Position numbers and translations under genes: made by a program. The notes under the pieces were generated by a model. That model was not told the origin of the DNA. It saw nothing but the letters and a program-made list of their open reading frames with translations, and made no database searches. 64,000 nt of DNA from Aphelidium insulamus. Its lineage: Eukaryota; Aphelidiomycota; Aphelidea; Aphelidiaceae. Shown here one piece after another: positions 34,256 through 44,966 of the stretch (position 1 is its first letter; the number at the start of each line of letters is the position of its first letter). The stretch lies in assembly GCA_036784855.1 (NCBI GenBank), contig JAZDSV010000024.1, positions 166,990 through 230,989 of the forward strand, given 5' to 3'.

Positions 34256-34839
34256 ATGGTCCGATTCAAGAGCCGATATGTGCTCGTGCAGGCGCGCTGC
34301 TTCGGAGATGATGTACAGTCATCGCGCTCCGGCAATACAAACGGTGCACTGCTCACCGACACACTGACCGCGGCCGATATGCTGACTGCGCCGCAATTAA
34401 CACGCGCACTACGCGCCAATATCGCCGCGCTCTATGGCGATTTCGGGGCGGCGCAGGTGCAGGCGGGCGGCTTCACCGTGAAGTACTTTAACCCGTACAC
34501 TGGCGTGGCTATTGTGCGGTGTCCACGCGCCGCAATGGAGATGTGCACTGCGGCCATGGTGGTGGCCGGCTTGCCGCTCACTTCTCGTAATACCGCTGGT
34601 GTTCAAGTACAGCTGCAGATTGTGCACGTCTCTGGCAAGTGTGCAATGTATATGTATATATATATATATATGTATATATATGATAGTACAACAACTAACT
34701 GTCAGGCACCATACGGACATGCCAGATGGTGGCCGTGGAACACGACAGGCGAATGATTATGAAGAGCTTGCAGAACTCTGACAGCGTTGAAAAGATTGCC
34801 ATGGACAGCGCGCAAAGCATAAATGCTCTTCAGCCTTGA
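34256..34839 (+). CDS. POP5: POP5, RNase P/RNase MRP protein subunit
   Basis: Two exons (34256-34634, 34706-34839) give 170 residues. The start MVRFKSRYVLVQ matches human MVRFKHRYLL. YGDFGAAQVQAG and VKYFNPYTGVAIVRCPR match the central fold. The C-terminal VHVSGTIRTCQMVAVEHDRR matches the diagnostic GTIRTCQ..L...RR. The protein is part of the ribonucleoprotein that trims tRNA 5' leaders (RNase P) and pre-rRNA (RNase MRP). The intron has a GC donor (gcaagt at 34635) and AG acceptor: the conserved GTIRTCQ is restored only with this GC-AG pair, while GT alternatives break the frame. The intron carries a TA-rich microsatellite. AATAAA occurs about 20 bp after the stop. Confidence 0.93.
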
Positions 34840-34924
34840 GGTAATGAAAATTATGTTTTAATAAAGTTTATAATAAATATAATAAATATCTGTTCGTGAA
34901 GAATGCGCTCTTGGTTCCTCCACT

Positions 34925-36745
34925 TTATAGCTCCCGTGTTTTCGCGTGGTGACATGTGACGCGCCACAGTGCAAATACCCCGGCAATCAGCTGTATTGTG
35001 ACAATGACTGCCGCGACAAGCAGCGCAAGAAGTTGTGCTTGAGTGGCCGTGGCGAGGCGCAAGTTGCTCTTTGAGGCGTAAACTGGCGATGAGCTGCTGT
35101 TCTCCGGCGTCGGTGTGGTTGCCGAATCTGTGGTAATCAGTGAGCTTGTTGGCTCAGCAACGAAATCAATGTCTTGCAATGTCGACTGGGTCCATGGTGC
35201 AGTGAAAGTGAATGACGATGTTACGGAAGCAGATGGCATGGACGAGTTCATGGCTAAATCCATTTGCCACACATCGTTGCACACATTGGAGCCTGACTTC
35301 ACGCCAAACATCATCAGCAGTGAAGATTTGTCTGGTAACCCGATCAAATTCATGTCACGCTTGGCAGGTGGACAGAAACTCGACGATAGCGCGCCCAGTG
35401 GGCCGTACAAGCCGGCAGAAATGCACGTTTTTGCAGCTTTCCATTTCATCATCAAAATATCATAAAGCCACAGTGTACTTGAGAGGCTGGCGCAGTTGAT
35501 GCCGCCAAAGAGAGCGATGTAACGGTCCCCAAATATGTTGGACATACCGGTCGAGTCAAGGCTGTCTGGATGCGTTGCGACAAATGAACCGGCGGCGCAG
35601 GGGGAAGATGAGTGAGAATAGTAGCCATCTCCGCTCAATTGTCTCCAATTGCTACCATCGGGATCGCCAGTCCAAAAATCGTTCAGATAATCTAGATTTG
35701 ATGTGTCAGCTGCCACAGTTGGCTCATGCAAGCTACTACTTGCATGCAAGTCCACCACTGACGACGAATGAACCACCAAACATATATAGTTTCGCAGAGG
35801 GGCCGTGATACACCATAACATGTCCGGCACGGCGACCTGGATAGCTGGCCGTATTTGGTGTGTCAGCTGTCGGTGCAGAATAATTTCCTCCAAGCCATGA
35901 CCAGTTTGAGGACGTGATGTTGAAGCGCCACAAGTCATTCAGCTCGCCTGGTACAATTAAAACGGGTTATGCCAGCTCAGAGAAGCCTGTACTTGGATTA
36001 TTTAAGGGCGATGTCATGGCACGTCCCCCCATCATCACAATGGAGCCGTCAGGCAGTGCTACCATTGCGGAATCGCATCGCGGAATCGGAAATATGTCCG
36101 GAGCTTCGGCGCCTAAGGTAGGTACTGTCGTAGTGCTAGCTCCGCCAAGCCATGCCCAATATATTGTAATTGGGTTGAAACTCCACAGGTAGTTGTTCAC
36201 TCCTACAAATCATTATTATTAGATAAGGATACATTCCCTCGTCAATGTAACCGTCCTGCTGTGTACTTTGATAAAGTTGGCCGGAAAACAGATACAGTTT
36301 GTCATCCAGTGGATTCATTACACACTGAGCCTTAGACACCGGCCCGGGAAACGTGTTTGAGCTTTCCTGCGTACGGACACCAAACGATATAGTTTTGCCT
36401 GCGGTCAACAAGGTCCATTGGCGTAGGTTGACGTTGTATTGCCACAAGTCGCTCATTGCTGCAGCGGTGCTGCCTATCACAGCAGTGAACATTCAGAGGG
36501 AGTGGCACGGTATCAAAAACTGTACCTGAACTGTAGCCGTACCCGCCATACAGGAACAGTTGCTGTCCAGTGCCGGAAAGCGCAACACATGCGCTGGCAC
36601 GGCTACCCGGCGAAACCGAAGATGAGAGCGTTGTTCCGCTGCTAGACCCACCGATCCAACCCATGGTCACATTTAAGAACTGCTGCTGTCCCGCGACAAT
36701 CCGACCAATTGCCGCGATCAGCAACAGGCTGTCCAGGCGGTACAT
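34925..36745 (-). CDS. Kelch-repeat type I membrane protein (short tail)
   Basis: Five exons (36745-36526, 36473-36252, 36202-35993, 35947-35756, 35691-34925) give about 536 residues. A signal peptide (MYRLDSLLLIAAIGRIVAG) precedes QQFLNVTMGWIGGS, the family N-terminal motif, then kelch blades (LFLYGGYGY, LYLFSGQ, IVMMGGRAM, LYMFGGSF, YIALFGGIN, LLMMFGV). A Ser/Thr stalk and a C-terminal membrane helix (TQAQLLALLVAAVIVTIQLIAGVFAL) end in a basic tail of about 12 residues. All introns are phase 1 and sit between blades. The exon 4 donor is ambiguous by 3 nt, and a second acceptor (35710) would add six residues; the listed acceptor matches the intron position in the paralogue at 1-1025. Intact frame. 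Function unknown. Confidence 0.85.
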
Positions 36746-36958
36746 GTAAATAATTGCTAGGTCTCTATTTTTACACCAGCCTCGCAACTTCATGTCGCCG
36801 ATGTAAATATATACATGGTGTAAATATATAGGTGAAACAATGTGCCACTATATACAACTATATTCTGCAACTATATACACAACGTATCTCCCTATCCGTC
36901 TCTGACACTCCTCTCTTCTCAACATCTGGCGACAATGGCAACTGTCCACGCAGCGGTA

Positions 36959-37786
36959 TCACGGCTGCAGCGGACCATCCGAGATGATGAACGCCACAGA
37001 GTACAGTGCCAACAGGATGGGGAAGCTCAGCAGGCCCATCAGCACCGGTACCCAGCGCGCACCCGTCACCAGCGCCAGCAGTGCCCAGAACAGAATCAAA
37101 CCCATGAATGTCCAGGCGAGCGGGTTGCCGGGCCCAGTGTCAAAGGAGAAGGCATTGATCACCGCGCCGCCCAGCAGCGTGATGAACCCGAGACGCGCCA
37201 CATCGGCCGCGCGGGACAGACGGCGCGAGAAACTGTTGTCCAGCGGGTGGCCCTTCTCACTCTCCACACCCTGGTCCCAGTCGTACACGTCGTCCCAGTA
37301 GCCATCGGCGGGCGCCACACCCGGATTAGTGGTCGTCATTCCACCGGGACCCGGCGGCGGCATCGGTCCACCCACACCGGCCTCCATGTCACCGGTTTGT
37401 CGCACTGCAGCTGGTGGCGGCGGGGGAGGCGCAGTCCCAGCACCGCGTCCAAACTTGGGAAAGTGCGTGCCCTTCTTGCCGCGGTGGGCTCTGCATCACC
37501 GTGAGTAACGTGTAGAGAGATAGTACTTATAATACACACCTCCAGCCACCTGAGCCGTCGGCGGGCACAGTGCGGTTACGGCCGTGCGTGAATGCATTCA
37601 CCAGATACTTGATCAGTAACAGCACCACGTAGGTGATCAGCAGTACAAAGGTCGCCACAAACATGCCGCGCACTCCGCCCGGGAAGCCTTGCAGAAGTCA
37701 GTCACCGCACAGATGTGGACAACATGCAGAGAATTACCGCGCAGGCCGCCGGGATTCTTGCCCATATCTCCGTCGTCGTCTGCCAT
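36959..37786 (-). CDS. Four-span membrane protein of unknown family
   Basis: Three exons (37786-37738, 37687-37540, 37490-36959) give 242 residues. After an acidic start (MADDDGDMGKNPGG) comes a membrane helix (MFVATFVLLITYVVLLLIKYLV). A Gly/Pro-rich cytosolic-type linker follows with a polyproline block and an acidic GYWDDVYDWDQG. The C-terminus has three close helices (ARLGFITLLGGAVINAF; LAWTFMGLILFWALLALVTG; VPVLMGLLSFPILLALYSVAFII). No signal peptide. I do not recognise the family. Frame is continuous through phases 1 and 2. Tail-to-head with the kelch gene ending its promoter at 36746. Confidence 0.7.
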
Positions 37787-38460
37787 TTCTCTAGTGTGCT
37801 AGTAGTTCTCTGGTATCGTAAAGGCAGTTGCGGTATAAGTGTGTCTAACTCGTGCACGGGGCTGATGGGGAATGTGCGTGCGTGCGAGGGTGCGGTGGTG
37901 GAACCGTTGTAGAAGTAGGCGCGCGGGCCCAGCACCCGGCGACTCATCCGCGCACCTCTGTATGACACATGGCGCGCGAATGACAGCACATGTGTGACGC
38001 GGGCGCGCGTGCCTGATGACGTGTTAGCGCGTCATACGTGTTATTCGCCAATGTATTTTTTGTGTGGCTTAAACTGCTGTCGTATTAATATGGACATTCT
38101 TGTACATGGAGTTGGTCCTCATGTTATAATGAAAGGTAACCACAAGTTACATGTCCGTTAATGGCTGCGCCGGACTTTGCAAAATATTCTGCTACTATGC
38201 TCATGCTCTTTCAGGCTGGCCGCATGCCTTCGTTTCCAGTTCTACTATGCCTTCATGTTGGCCATACGGCACAATTACCGCATTCAAGTACTATAAGGCT
38301 AGTACTTGCTTACTGGTGCGCTGCCGTTCATACATAAGCTGCCTGTACAGTAAAAATTAGAATGCACAAGAAACACTTCAATGCAGTATATTCAATGCAT
38401 TGTCTAATCAAGTATCCGTGGCTGTTTTGTTGCTTGCATTCCACTATGAGATTCTTTCCC
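37787..38460. other. Intergenic, no supported gene
   Basis: This stretch between the four-span protein's start and the EF-Tu stop has only short frames. One minus-strand frame (to 37989) looks like transcribed leader. No RNA gene or repeat is seen. Confidence 0.4.
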
Positions 38461-39596
38461 TTATTGGGCAATTTCGGTAACCACGCCTGTGCAGATTGTA
38501 AGGAAAGAGACGCGAACACTCGCTGATGCCATTGGCACAGCAAATCACAAGTTACTCCACATACCAGTGGCCACGGTCTTGCCACCCTCGCGCACAGTGA
38601 ACCGACTGCCGGTCTCAATGGCCAGATCCTGAAACAGGTGCACGTCGACCTTGACATTGTCGCCCGGCATCACCATTGGCACATCGTCAGGCAGAGTGAT
38701 GGAGCAAGTGATGTCGGCAGTGCGAGTAAACAGCTGCGGCTGGTACTTGGACACGAACGGTGTGTGACGGCCACCTAGCGAATGAGGACTATTCTATGAA
38801 AAAGCACTTAAAGATTACACACCTTCGTCCTTGGTCAGGGCATAGAGCTGTGCCTTAAAGTCACGGTGAGACTTGATGGAACCGGGAGCAGCCAGCACCA
38901 TTCCGCGACGGATATCCTCCCGTTTCAGTCCACGCAGCAGCACGCCCAAGTTGTCACCGGCCTCACCGCGCTCCAGCTCCTTGTGAAACATTTCAATGCC
39001 AGTGACGGCCACCTTGAGCTTGCTGCCGAACCCAACAACCTCGATCTCCTGGCCCTTGCTGATGGTGCCGCGCTCCACGCGCCCCGTGACAACAGTGCCG
39101 CGGCCAGCGATCGAGTGCACATCCTCCACCGGGTGCAGGAACGGTTTGTCGAGCGCACGATCGGGCGTGGGGATGTAGGCATCGACGGCCGCCATCAGCT
39201 TGGCAATGGCGTCCTGGCCGATCTTGTTGTCGCGACCCTCCAGCGCAGCCAGAGCACTGCCCATCACGATCGGGGTGTTTTCACCGTCAAATCCATAATG
39301 GCTGAGCAGGTCGCGCATCTCCATCTCCACCAGTTCCAACATCTCTGGGTCCTCCACTTGGTCCACTGCATACAGTCAGCATTATGTATATGAGTATGTG
39401 TATGTATATGTGAGTATGTATATAGAGTGGGCATGTATGCATTCATAGTTATTGAATATAAGACTCACCCTTGTTGATAAAGACAACCATGCGCTCGACA
39501 CCGACTTGACGTGCCAGTAGCAAGTGCTCACGCGTCTGCGGCATGGAACCGTCCGTGGCAGCCACAACAATGATGGCACCGTCCATCTGGGCGGCA

Positions 39597-39628
<32 letters not shown>

Positions 39629-40117
39629 GCCGGGGCAGTCGACGTGCGCGTAATGACGCGTGTCTGTCTCGTACTCGACGTGCGCCGTGTTGATGGTGAT
39701 GCCGCGAGCCTTCTCCTCGGGCGCGTTGTCAATCTCATTGTAGGCGCGCGCTTTGGCCTGCCCGTGCTCTGAGAGCACTGCATGCGGTGAGATGATGACA
39801 TGTTCATTAAATTAGACACACAAACCCTTGGTGATGGCGGCGGTCAGCGTAGTCTTGCCGTGGTCCACGTGTCCAATGGTACCAATGTTGACGTGGGGCT
39901 TGTTGCGCTGGAACTTGACCGCGGCCTCGGCGGCAAAACCTCGCCTCGCGCCCTACATTACTCACATCAGACCCACGATCAATTTGATATGCATATTTAC
40001 TCTTCATGCACGTACCTGCAGCGACGAGAGGGCGACGCGGCGACCAAGCACAGAGCCAATGGCGGCCGAGCAGCAAACGGCGGAAGAACGCGCGGCACTC
40101 AGCATGATCGTGGCCAT
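38461..40117 (-). CDS. TUFM: Mitochondrial elongation factor Tu
   Basis: Six exons (40117-40016, 39952-39826, 39777-39469, 39365-38823, 38774-38565, 38486-38461) give 438 residues. A basic/Ser-Ala leader ([16 protein letters not shown], ending [10 protein letters not shown]) looks like a mitochondrial presequence. The mature protein is canonical: [21 protein letters not shown] (P-loop), [26 protein letters not shown] split by an intron in the Val codon, domain 2 [13 protein letters not shown], domain 3 [24 protein letters not shown] at the C-terminus. It delivers aminoacyl-tRNA to mitochondrial ribosomes. The bacterial-type sequence (not EF-1 alpha) and presequence argue for nuclear-encoded mitochondrial origin rather than contamination, as do the five introns. 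Confidence 0.96.
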
Positions 40118-40497
40118 TGATTTGATTCGTCTACGAATTAAATAAATAAATAATCCTTCCAGTGTATTTCACTCAAATAATACGACTATTATAATACAAG
40201 TAATACAACAACGCGGACAATGCGTGGCTGGACTTGCAATTGCTCTGCATGCAAGTGCATGGTCAAATTCCGTTACCTCGTTCCCATTCCATTGTAATGT
40301 TCTGTTGTATTGCAGCGTTCAGCAATTAGTGATATGGTTGTCTGCCACTGACCAACAATTTATGCAATGTGCGGTGAATATTATTTAACATGATCAACAC
40401 CAACACGCACTATCTTACAGTTAATAGTATTCAACAGTTAGCCTACAGATAATACCACTTAAATTAAAATATTTATATACCATATATACAATAATAT
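40118..40497. other. EF-Tu upstream region with left copy of a 69-bp repeat
   Basis: AT-rich sequence without a gene. Bases 40373-40441 are the left copy of a 69-bp direct repeat found again at 41611-41679. Confidence 0.5.
40373..40441 (+). repeat. 69-bp direct repeat, left copy
   Basis: It starts ggtgaatattatttaacatg and matches 41611-41679 with only about five differences in the same orientation. The pair brackets the foldback-like element; this copy lies 56 bp outside its left end. Confidence 0.8.
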
Positions 40498-41613
40498 ACC
40501 AGTAATAATAAGAGGACTATTTCTTGTCCACTACCAAAATACTCACTTCCACTACCAAAATACTCACTTCCACTACCAAAGTACTCACTTCCACTACCAA
40601 AATATTCGCTTCCACTACACAAATATTCGCTTCCACTACAAAATATTCGCTTCCACTACAAAATATTTGCTTCCACTACCAAAATTATCACATCCACTAC
40701 ATAAATATTCACTTCCACTACAGAAATATTTTTTTTCCACTACCAAAATACTCAATGTCCGAGTGGGAAAAATTCGACAGTTTGGCCAATGCTCGGGCCC
40801 ATTTCGCCTGCGGGACACTGTACATCAGGAACAACAGCCGTGGATGTGCTATAGGTGTCTGCAGGTATCAGGGCAACCATCGAGCCGTTGTCCACACTCA
40901 TGGCTGTAAAGACTGCGACAGCGAGGAGTCTGCATCTTCTGATGAGGCCCGCACCTGCTGAGGAGCAGTGTATACACGTTTTGGCCGTCACATGCCCACA
41001 TCTGTGAGGAACAGTGCATCAGTATCTAACGTGTACATTCTGCAGGAGCACCGGCAGACATTCCCCTAATGGAACACATATTGAACAAGTCCGAGGTCTA
41101 AGCAAGATCGTCAAGGGGCTGTGGAAAAGCATTTGAAGGTGGGTATCCCATAAACTCTCACTATTAATGACAACCATAAACAATGGGAAACGGACCACCA
41201 ATGCTTCCACCTGTTATGGTAAATATGTCTTGTAATGAGCAAACTTGATAAACCCCACTATTTCTGACAGGTGGTGACGTTGCTCCACTTACAGTGTTAT
41301 CAAGCCTGGGAGGCTGCATGTGATGGTGGCGGTTGGGTGATGGCAAGTGTGATGATGGTAAAATATTGTAGTGCTGTCATATAAGCATGTATTTTAAGTA
41401 TATATATAAAATGTTCCTGAGTTGGTCAATTTTTCAAAAACAAACGCCAGATGTGGGTAAAGCATGATGGCCTCATCATAATTCTGCAGCAGTATTGTGA
41501 AAAATTGATTTCTGAAAAACTATGAATTTTACCGCAGGTGGATTGTGAGTATTTTGGTAGTGGAAGTGAGTATTTTGGTAGTGGAAAAAAATAGTCTACA
41601 TAATAATACTGGT
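40498..41613. mobile_element. Foldback-like element with minisatellite terminal inverted repeats
   Basis: The two ends (40498-40566 and 41545-41613) are inverted copies of about 69 bp. The ends consist of tandem units of about 21 bp (tccactaccaaaatactcac). The left array continues for roughly eleven diverging units (to about 40755); the right has two. Inverted ends built from tandem subrepeats are the hallmark of foldback (FB/TFB) transposons. The interior (40756-41544) has only short frames, none recognised, so it looks non-autonomous or decayed. A 69-bp direct repeat flanks it, too long for an ordinary target-site duplication. Confidence 0.6.
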
Positions 41614-41679
41614 GAATATTATTTAACATGATCAGCACCAACCTGCACTATCTTACAGTCAATAGTATTTAACAGTTAG
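41611..41679 (+). repeat. 69-bp direct repeat, right copy
   Basis: Same orientation as 40373-40441. It abuts the right end of the foldback-like element and lies about 120 bp upstream of the U2A' start codon. Confidence 0.8.
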
Positions 41680-41799
41680 AGTAGCTGTAGTGAAGTGGAC
41701 ACCAGCGCACACCAACGCGAATATCAGAATCCATCAGGGTAAATAGCAGTCAAGCACCGTTTAACAACCTCTAAATATTGCAAGGATTGCAATCACAAC

Positions 41800-42562
41800 A
41801 TGGTCAAGCTGACGGCGGAGCTGATTGAAAAGTCAACGTCCTTTGTGAGCGCGCTGCACGACTGGGAGCTGGACTTGCGCGGTAGGGTGCCGCTGCATTG
41901 TCGCTCTGTGATGATCATGTTGATGTTGCAGACAACCGCATACCGGCCATTGAGAATCTGGGCGCCACGGGGGTGCGTGTGTACTCTCTTCATACACCAT
42001 GCTGGAACTCACCCGCACGGCACAGGACCAGCATGACAGCATAGACCTGACCAATAATGAGATCCGTCGGCTGGAGAACTTTCCCGTGATGAACCGGCTT
42101 ACAATGCTACTGCTGGCCAATAATCGCGTCCAACACATTGACACGTCGTTCAGCACGTACTCACCCAACGTGCAGTCACTGGTTCTGTCAGGCAACCAGG
42201 TGGAGGTATGTATGTATATATTATGCCCTGTGTGTATCTGTTATGGGTCTAAAGACGGCGACACACAAAGGGATTCGCCGAGTTGAGCGGCCTGTTCGCG
42301 TTAAAGAAGCTTCGGCGGCTCTCCCTGCTCGACAACCCGATATCAAAGCACCCGCACTACCGTCCCTACCTCATACACCGGCTGCCGTCTTTGCGCATGC
42401 TTGACTTTACCAAAGTGAAGCAAAAGGTATCTTGTCTACATATATTCACCGTGTTCATGTATCTAATCTGGGTACCGACAGGAGCGGGATGCCGCTGCCA
42501 CCCTGTTCTCTGGCGTGGATGGCGAACGGCTATTGACGCGTCTGTCTGGGACAGCTAAATAA
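41800..42562 (+). CDS. SNRPA1: U2 snRNP protein A' (leucine-rich repeat)
   Basis: Five exons (41800-41881, 41932-41972, 42026-42205, 42271-42426, 42482-42562) give 179 residues. The start MVKLTAELIEKS is nearly identical to human MVKLTAELIEQA. Then WELDLRG-DNRIPAIENLGATGDQHDSIDLTNNEI, leucine-rich repeats (FPVMNRLTMLLLANNRVQHI; VQSLVLSGNQVE; LKKLRRLSLLDNPISKHPHYR) and the cap RMLDFTKVKQKER. It pairs with U2B'' on stem-loop IV of U2 snRNA in the spliceosome. The human C-terminal tail after the LRR cap (about 80 residues) is missing; the protein ends about 20 residues past the cap, so only the LRR core is kept. The second exon is just 41 nt. AATAAA follows about 10 bp after the stop. Confidence 0.94.
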
Positions 42563-43077
42563 GCTTACGTGGCAATAAACTGGTGAACACTTCACATGAG
42601 GTAGCCTACCCGTGCTTGGTGTTACCCGTGGTCCGCAGTGGTATCATTGAAGATGGTAATAATGAATAGTGGAAACGTTGGAATAGCAGTTTGTTATAAA
42701 ATGCTTGACAGGATGGACTCCGTAAGTACGTGTGCGGGGACCAAAAGTTTAGTGTCGCCCGAAAAGTGATGGTCGAGTACTTGTACATATCTTGCCAAGT
42801 TATTAACAACGATGGGGCGTGGAAGGACGTTTGCACTCCAGATGATCATTAACCTGTGACGATAGTCGGTTTGCGGGTAATGGAAGCAGAGCAGTCCCGA
42901 TGGGTAAAAGGTTCGTTAGTGCAGGATCCACTATTAGTTCATGCGATCCTTATTACATTACATTTTCACGCAAGGTAGGGCTATTTATAGCCAGATACAG
43001 GGAACAGTACTCACTAAAACAAAGTGACAATTGAACTATTTTTAGCAGCGCCGGAAAAACTCCACTCCAACAGGTTC
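42563..43077. other. Intergenic, no supported gene
   Basis: Between the U2A' stop and the kelch gene start. No long frame, RNA gene or obvious repeat. It should hold the promoter of the kelch gene. Confidence 0.4.
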
Positions 43078-44932
43078 ATGTTATTGCAGAGCTTCCTTGT
43101 CTCCTGGGCGGCGGCAGGCGCTACCGCACAGTACAGCAACCTAACTATGACGTGGATCGGCGGCTCAAGGACACCCAACACACTTGCTTCAGTTGTTTCC
43201 GGACAAGCCGCGCCAGGATCAAGAGCATACTCATGTTTAGCTCTCAAAATTGATGGGACCTCAATTTATCTTTATGGTGGAAACGGTACTACACACGTAT
43301 GACACATTGATCTGATGTTTCGTTTCCTTGTTTATTAGCTAACTGTTGTCAAGAGGCGACCCCCGCGACACTCGGCGACTTTTGGCGTTATGATGTTGCA
43401 GCAAACAAGTGGAGCTTACAGATGGCGAATGGTGCCAAAGCCCTATCATTTGGCGATCGACTGCAGGAAAATTCGGCAACGTATCCAGGACCAGTGTCGC
43501 GGTCAAAGTGCACTTTCAATCCCGGTGACACCTTCATGTACATGTTTTCCGGCGTAAATGGAGCTGGTTAGTACATGGAACCGATACCTATACTGATTAA
43601 GATCAATAGCATATTACAACCACATGTGGCGCTATAATCCTCAGTCTGGCTACTGGGCCTGGATGGGCGGCGGAGCATCGACTTCAGTGCCACTGGTCGG
43701 GGTGGAGATGGCTGATATTTATCCCTTGCCGCGTAGAGACTCTTCCATGGCGGCAATAAACAGTGGCGTGCTCGTAATTTTGGGTGGAATGGCAAGCAAC
43801 AGCTCTGGTGTTACAGGTACGGCAAATTAAATTGAGGGATGCTAAAACAGGTTTTCGCAAGGTGAAATGAATGATGTCTGGCAGTTTAACCCGGTCAGCA
43901 CTCGTTGGATGCTGCTGGCTGGAAGTGCGACGCTACCGGAGAACGAAATACCGAATTCCCAGAATTTCCCTGGTTCTCGCTGCGGCCACTCAATGACGTA
44001 TAATCCTGATAATAATCCTGATGGCGATCTCTATCTGTATGGCGGTACATATACCACAATCTCGGGGGCGTCACGTATGTAATTCTGCGTTAGAAAGTAA
44101 TTCGAGGCTGATTCGTAGACCTGTTGAACGATTTTTGGATTTCTAAAACCGCTGTGACATGGACAAAGCTGAGCGGCGATTCGTACAATGGCGCCATAGT
44201 TGGCTCCTGTCTGCCATCCAAAACATCAACAGCTGGGTATATTCAGTACGGAACCATGACATCCATTCCGAGTTGTCAATTTCTTGTCCTATTCGGTGGA
44301 TATAATTGCGCATCAGACGTCAATGACTTGTGGCTTTATGACATGGACAAAAAACAATGGACACTGGCGAAAACCGGGCCATCTACTGGAAATTACAACC
44401 AGCTGGGAGTTCCATCAGTGGATGCAATTCCATCAGCAAGACGAGGAGCCAGCTCAGTTAGTCTACCTGGGAACTCCTCGGTCCTGATTTTTTCTGGCTT
44501 TTCTGGTGGCAATTTTTTTTGGCGACTTGTGGCGGTTGGATCTTGCGCCGAACAATGGACAAATGCAGACAAATACTCTTCCTGTGTCGACGCAGCTACT
44601 AGCATTTTATATTTATATAATAGCAATTAATGCAAACTTCAGCCAGCGTGTCAGACTCGACCACTGAAAGCACGATAGCAGCAACCATCATCGCCATTGT
44701 CACCAGTTCCACGACATCAACCACAGATAAGCAGCTCACAACAACAACAACAACAACAACAACAAAATTGTTGGGCGATAGCAACTCTGGTGGCAAAGCA
44801 GCAAACAACTTGGATGCACTTAAACGCGGCGCCAAGGCCACAAAAGCGCAGTTAGTTGCTCTAGTGGTTGCCGCTGGAATGGTGCTGTGCTTGCTGGTGT
44901 TTGGAGTATTTGCGGTACTGCGCTGTGATTGA
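43078..44932 (+). CDS. Kelch-repeat type I membrane protein with a homopolymer frameshift
   Basis: Six exons (43078-43285, 43339-43566, 43610-43816, 43862-44074, 44119-44583, 44624-44932). A signal peptide (MLLQSFLVSWAAAGATA) precedes QYSNLTMTWIGGS, then blades (IYLYGGNG, MFSGVNG, LVILGGMAS, LYLYGGTYT, FLVLFGGYN, VLIFSGFSGG). Exon 6 has the Thr-rich stalk and membrane helix (AQLVALVVAAGMVLCLLVFGVFAVL) with a three-residue tail. Within exon 5 the frame shifts at an eight-T run (44513-44520): nine Ts would restore GDLWRLDL, the conserved last blade. The shift is either an assembly error at a homopolymer or a recent disabling change. All introns before it are phase 1. Closest relatives are the loci at 1-1025 and 34925-36745. 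Confidence 0.82.
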
Positions 44933-44966
44933 CGGCTACAACTTGAATAAAGGTCACCAGTGAAAT

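Noticed and set aside
38461-40117. Bacterial contamination as the source of the EF-Tu gene
   Set aside because: Five spliceosomal introns and a presequence show it is a nuclear mitochondrial gene.
40527-40755. Regularly repeated 21-bp units resembling a CRISPR array
   Set aside because: Units are contiguous without unique spacers, diverge gradually, and reappear inverted at 41545; this is a minisatellite end of a foldback-like element in a eukaryote.
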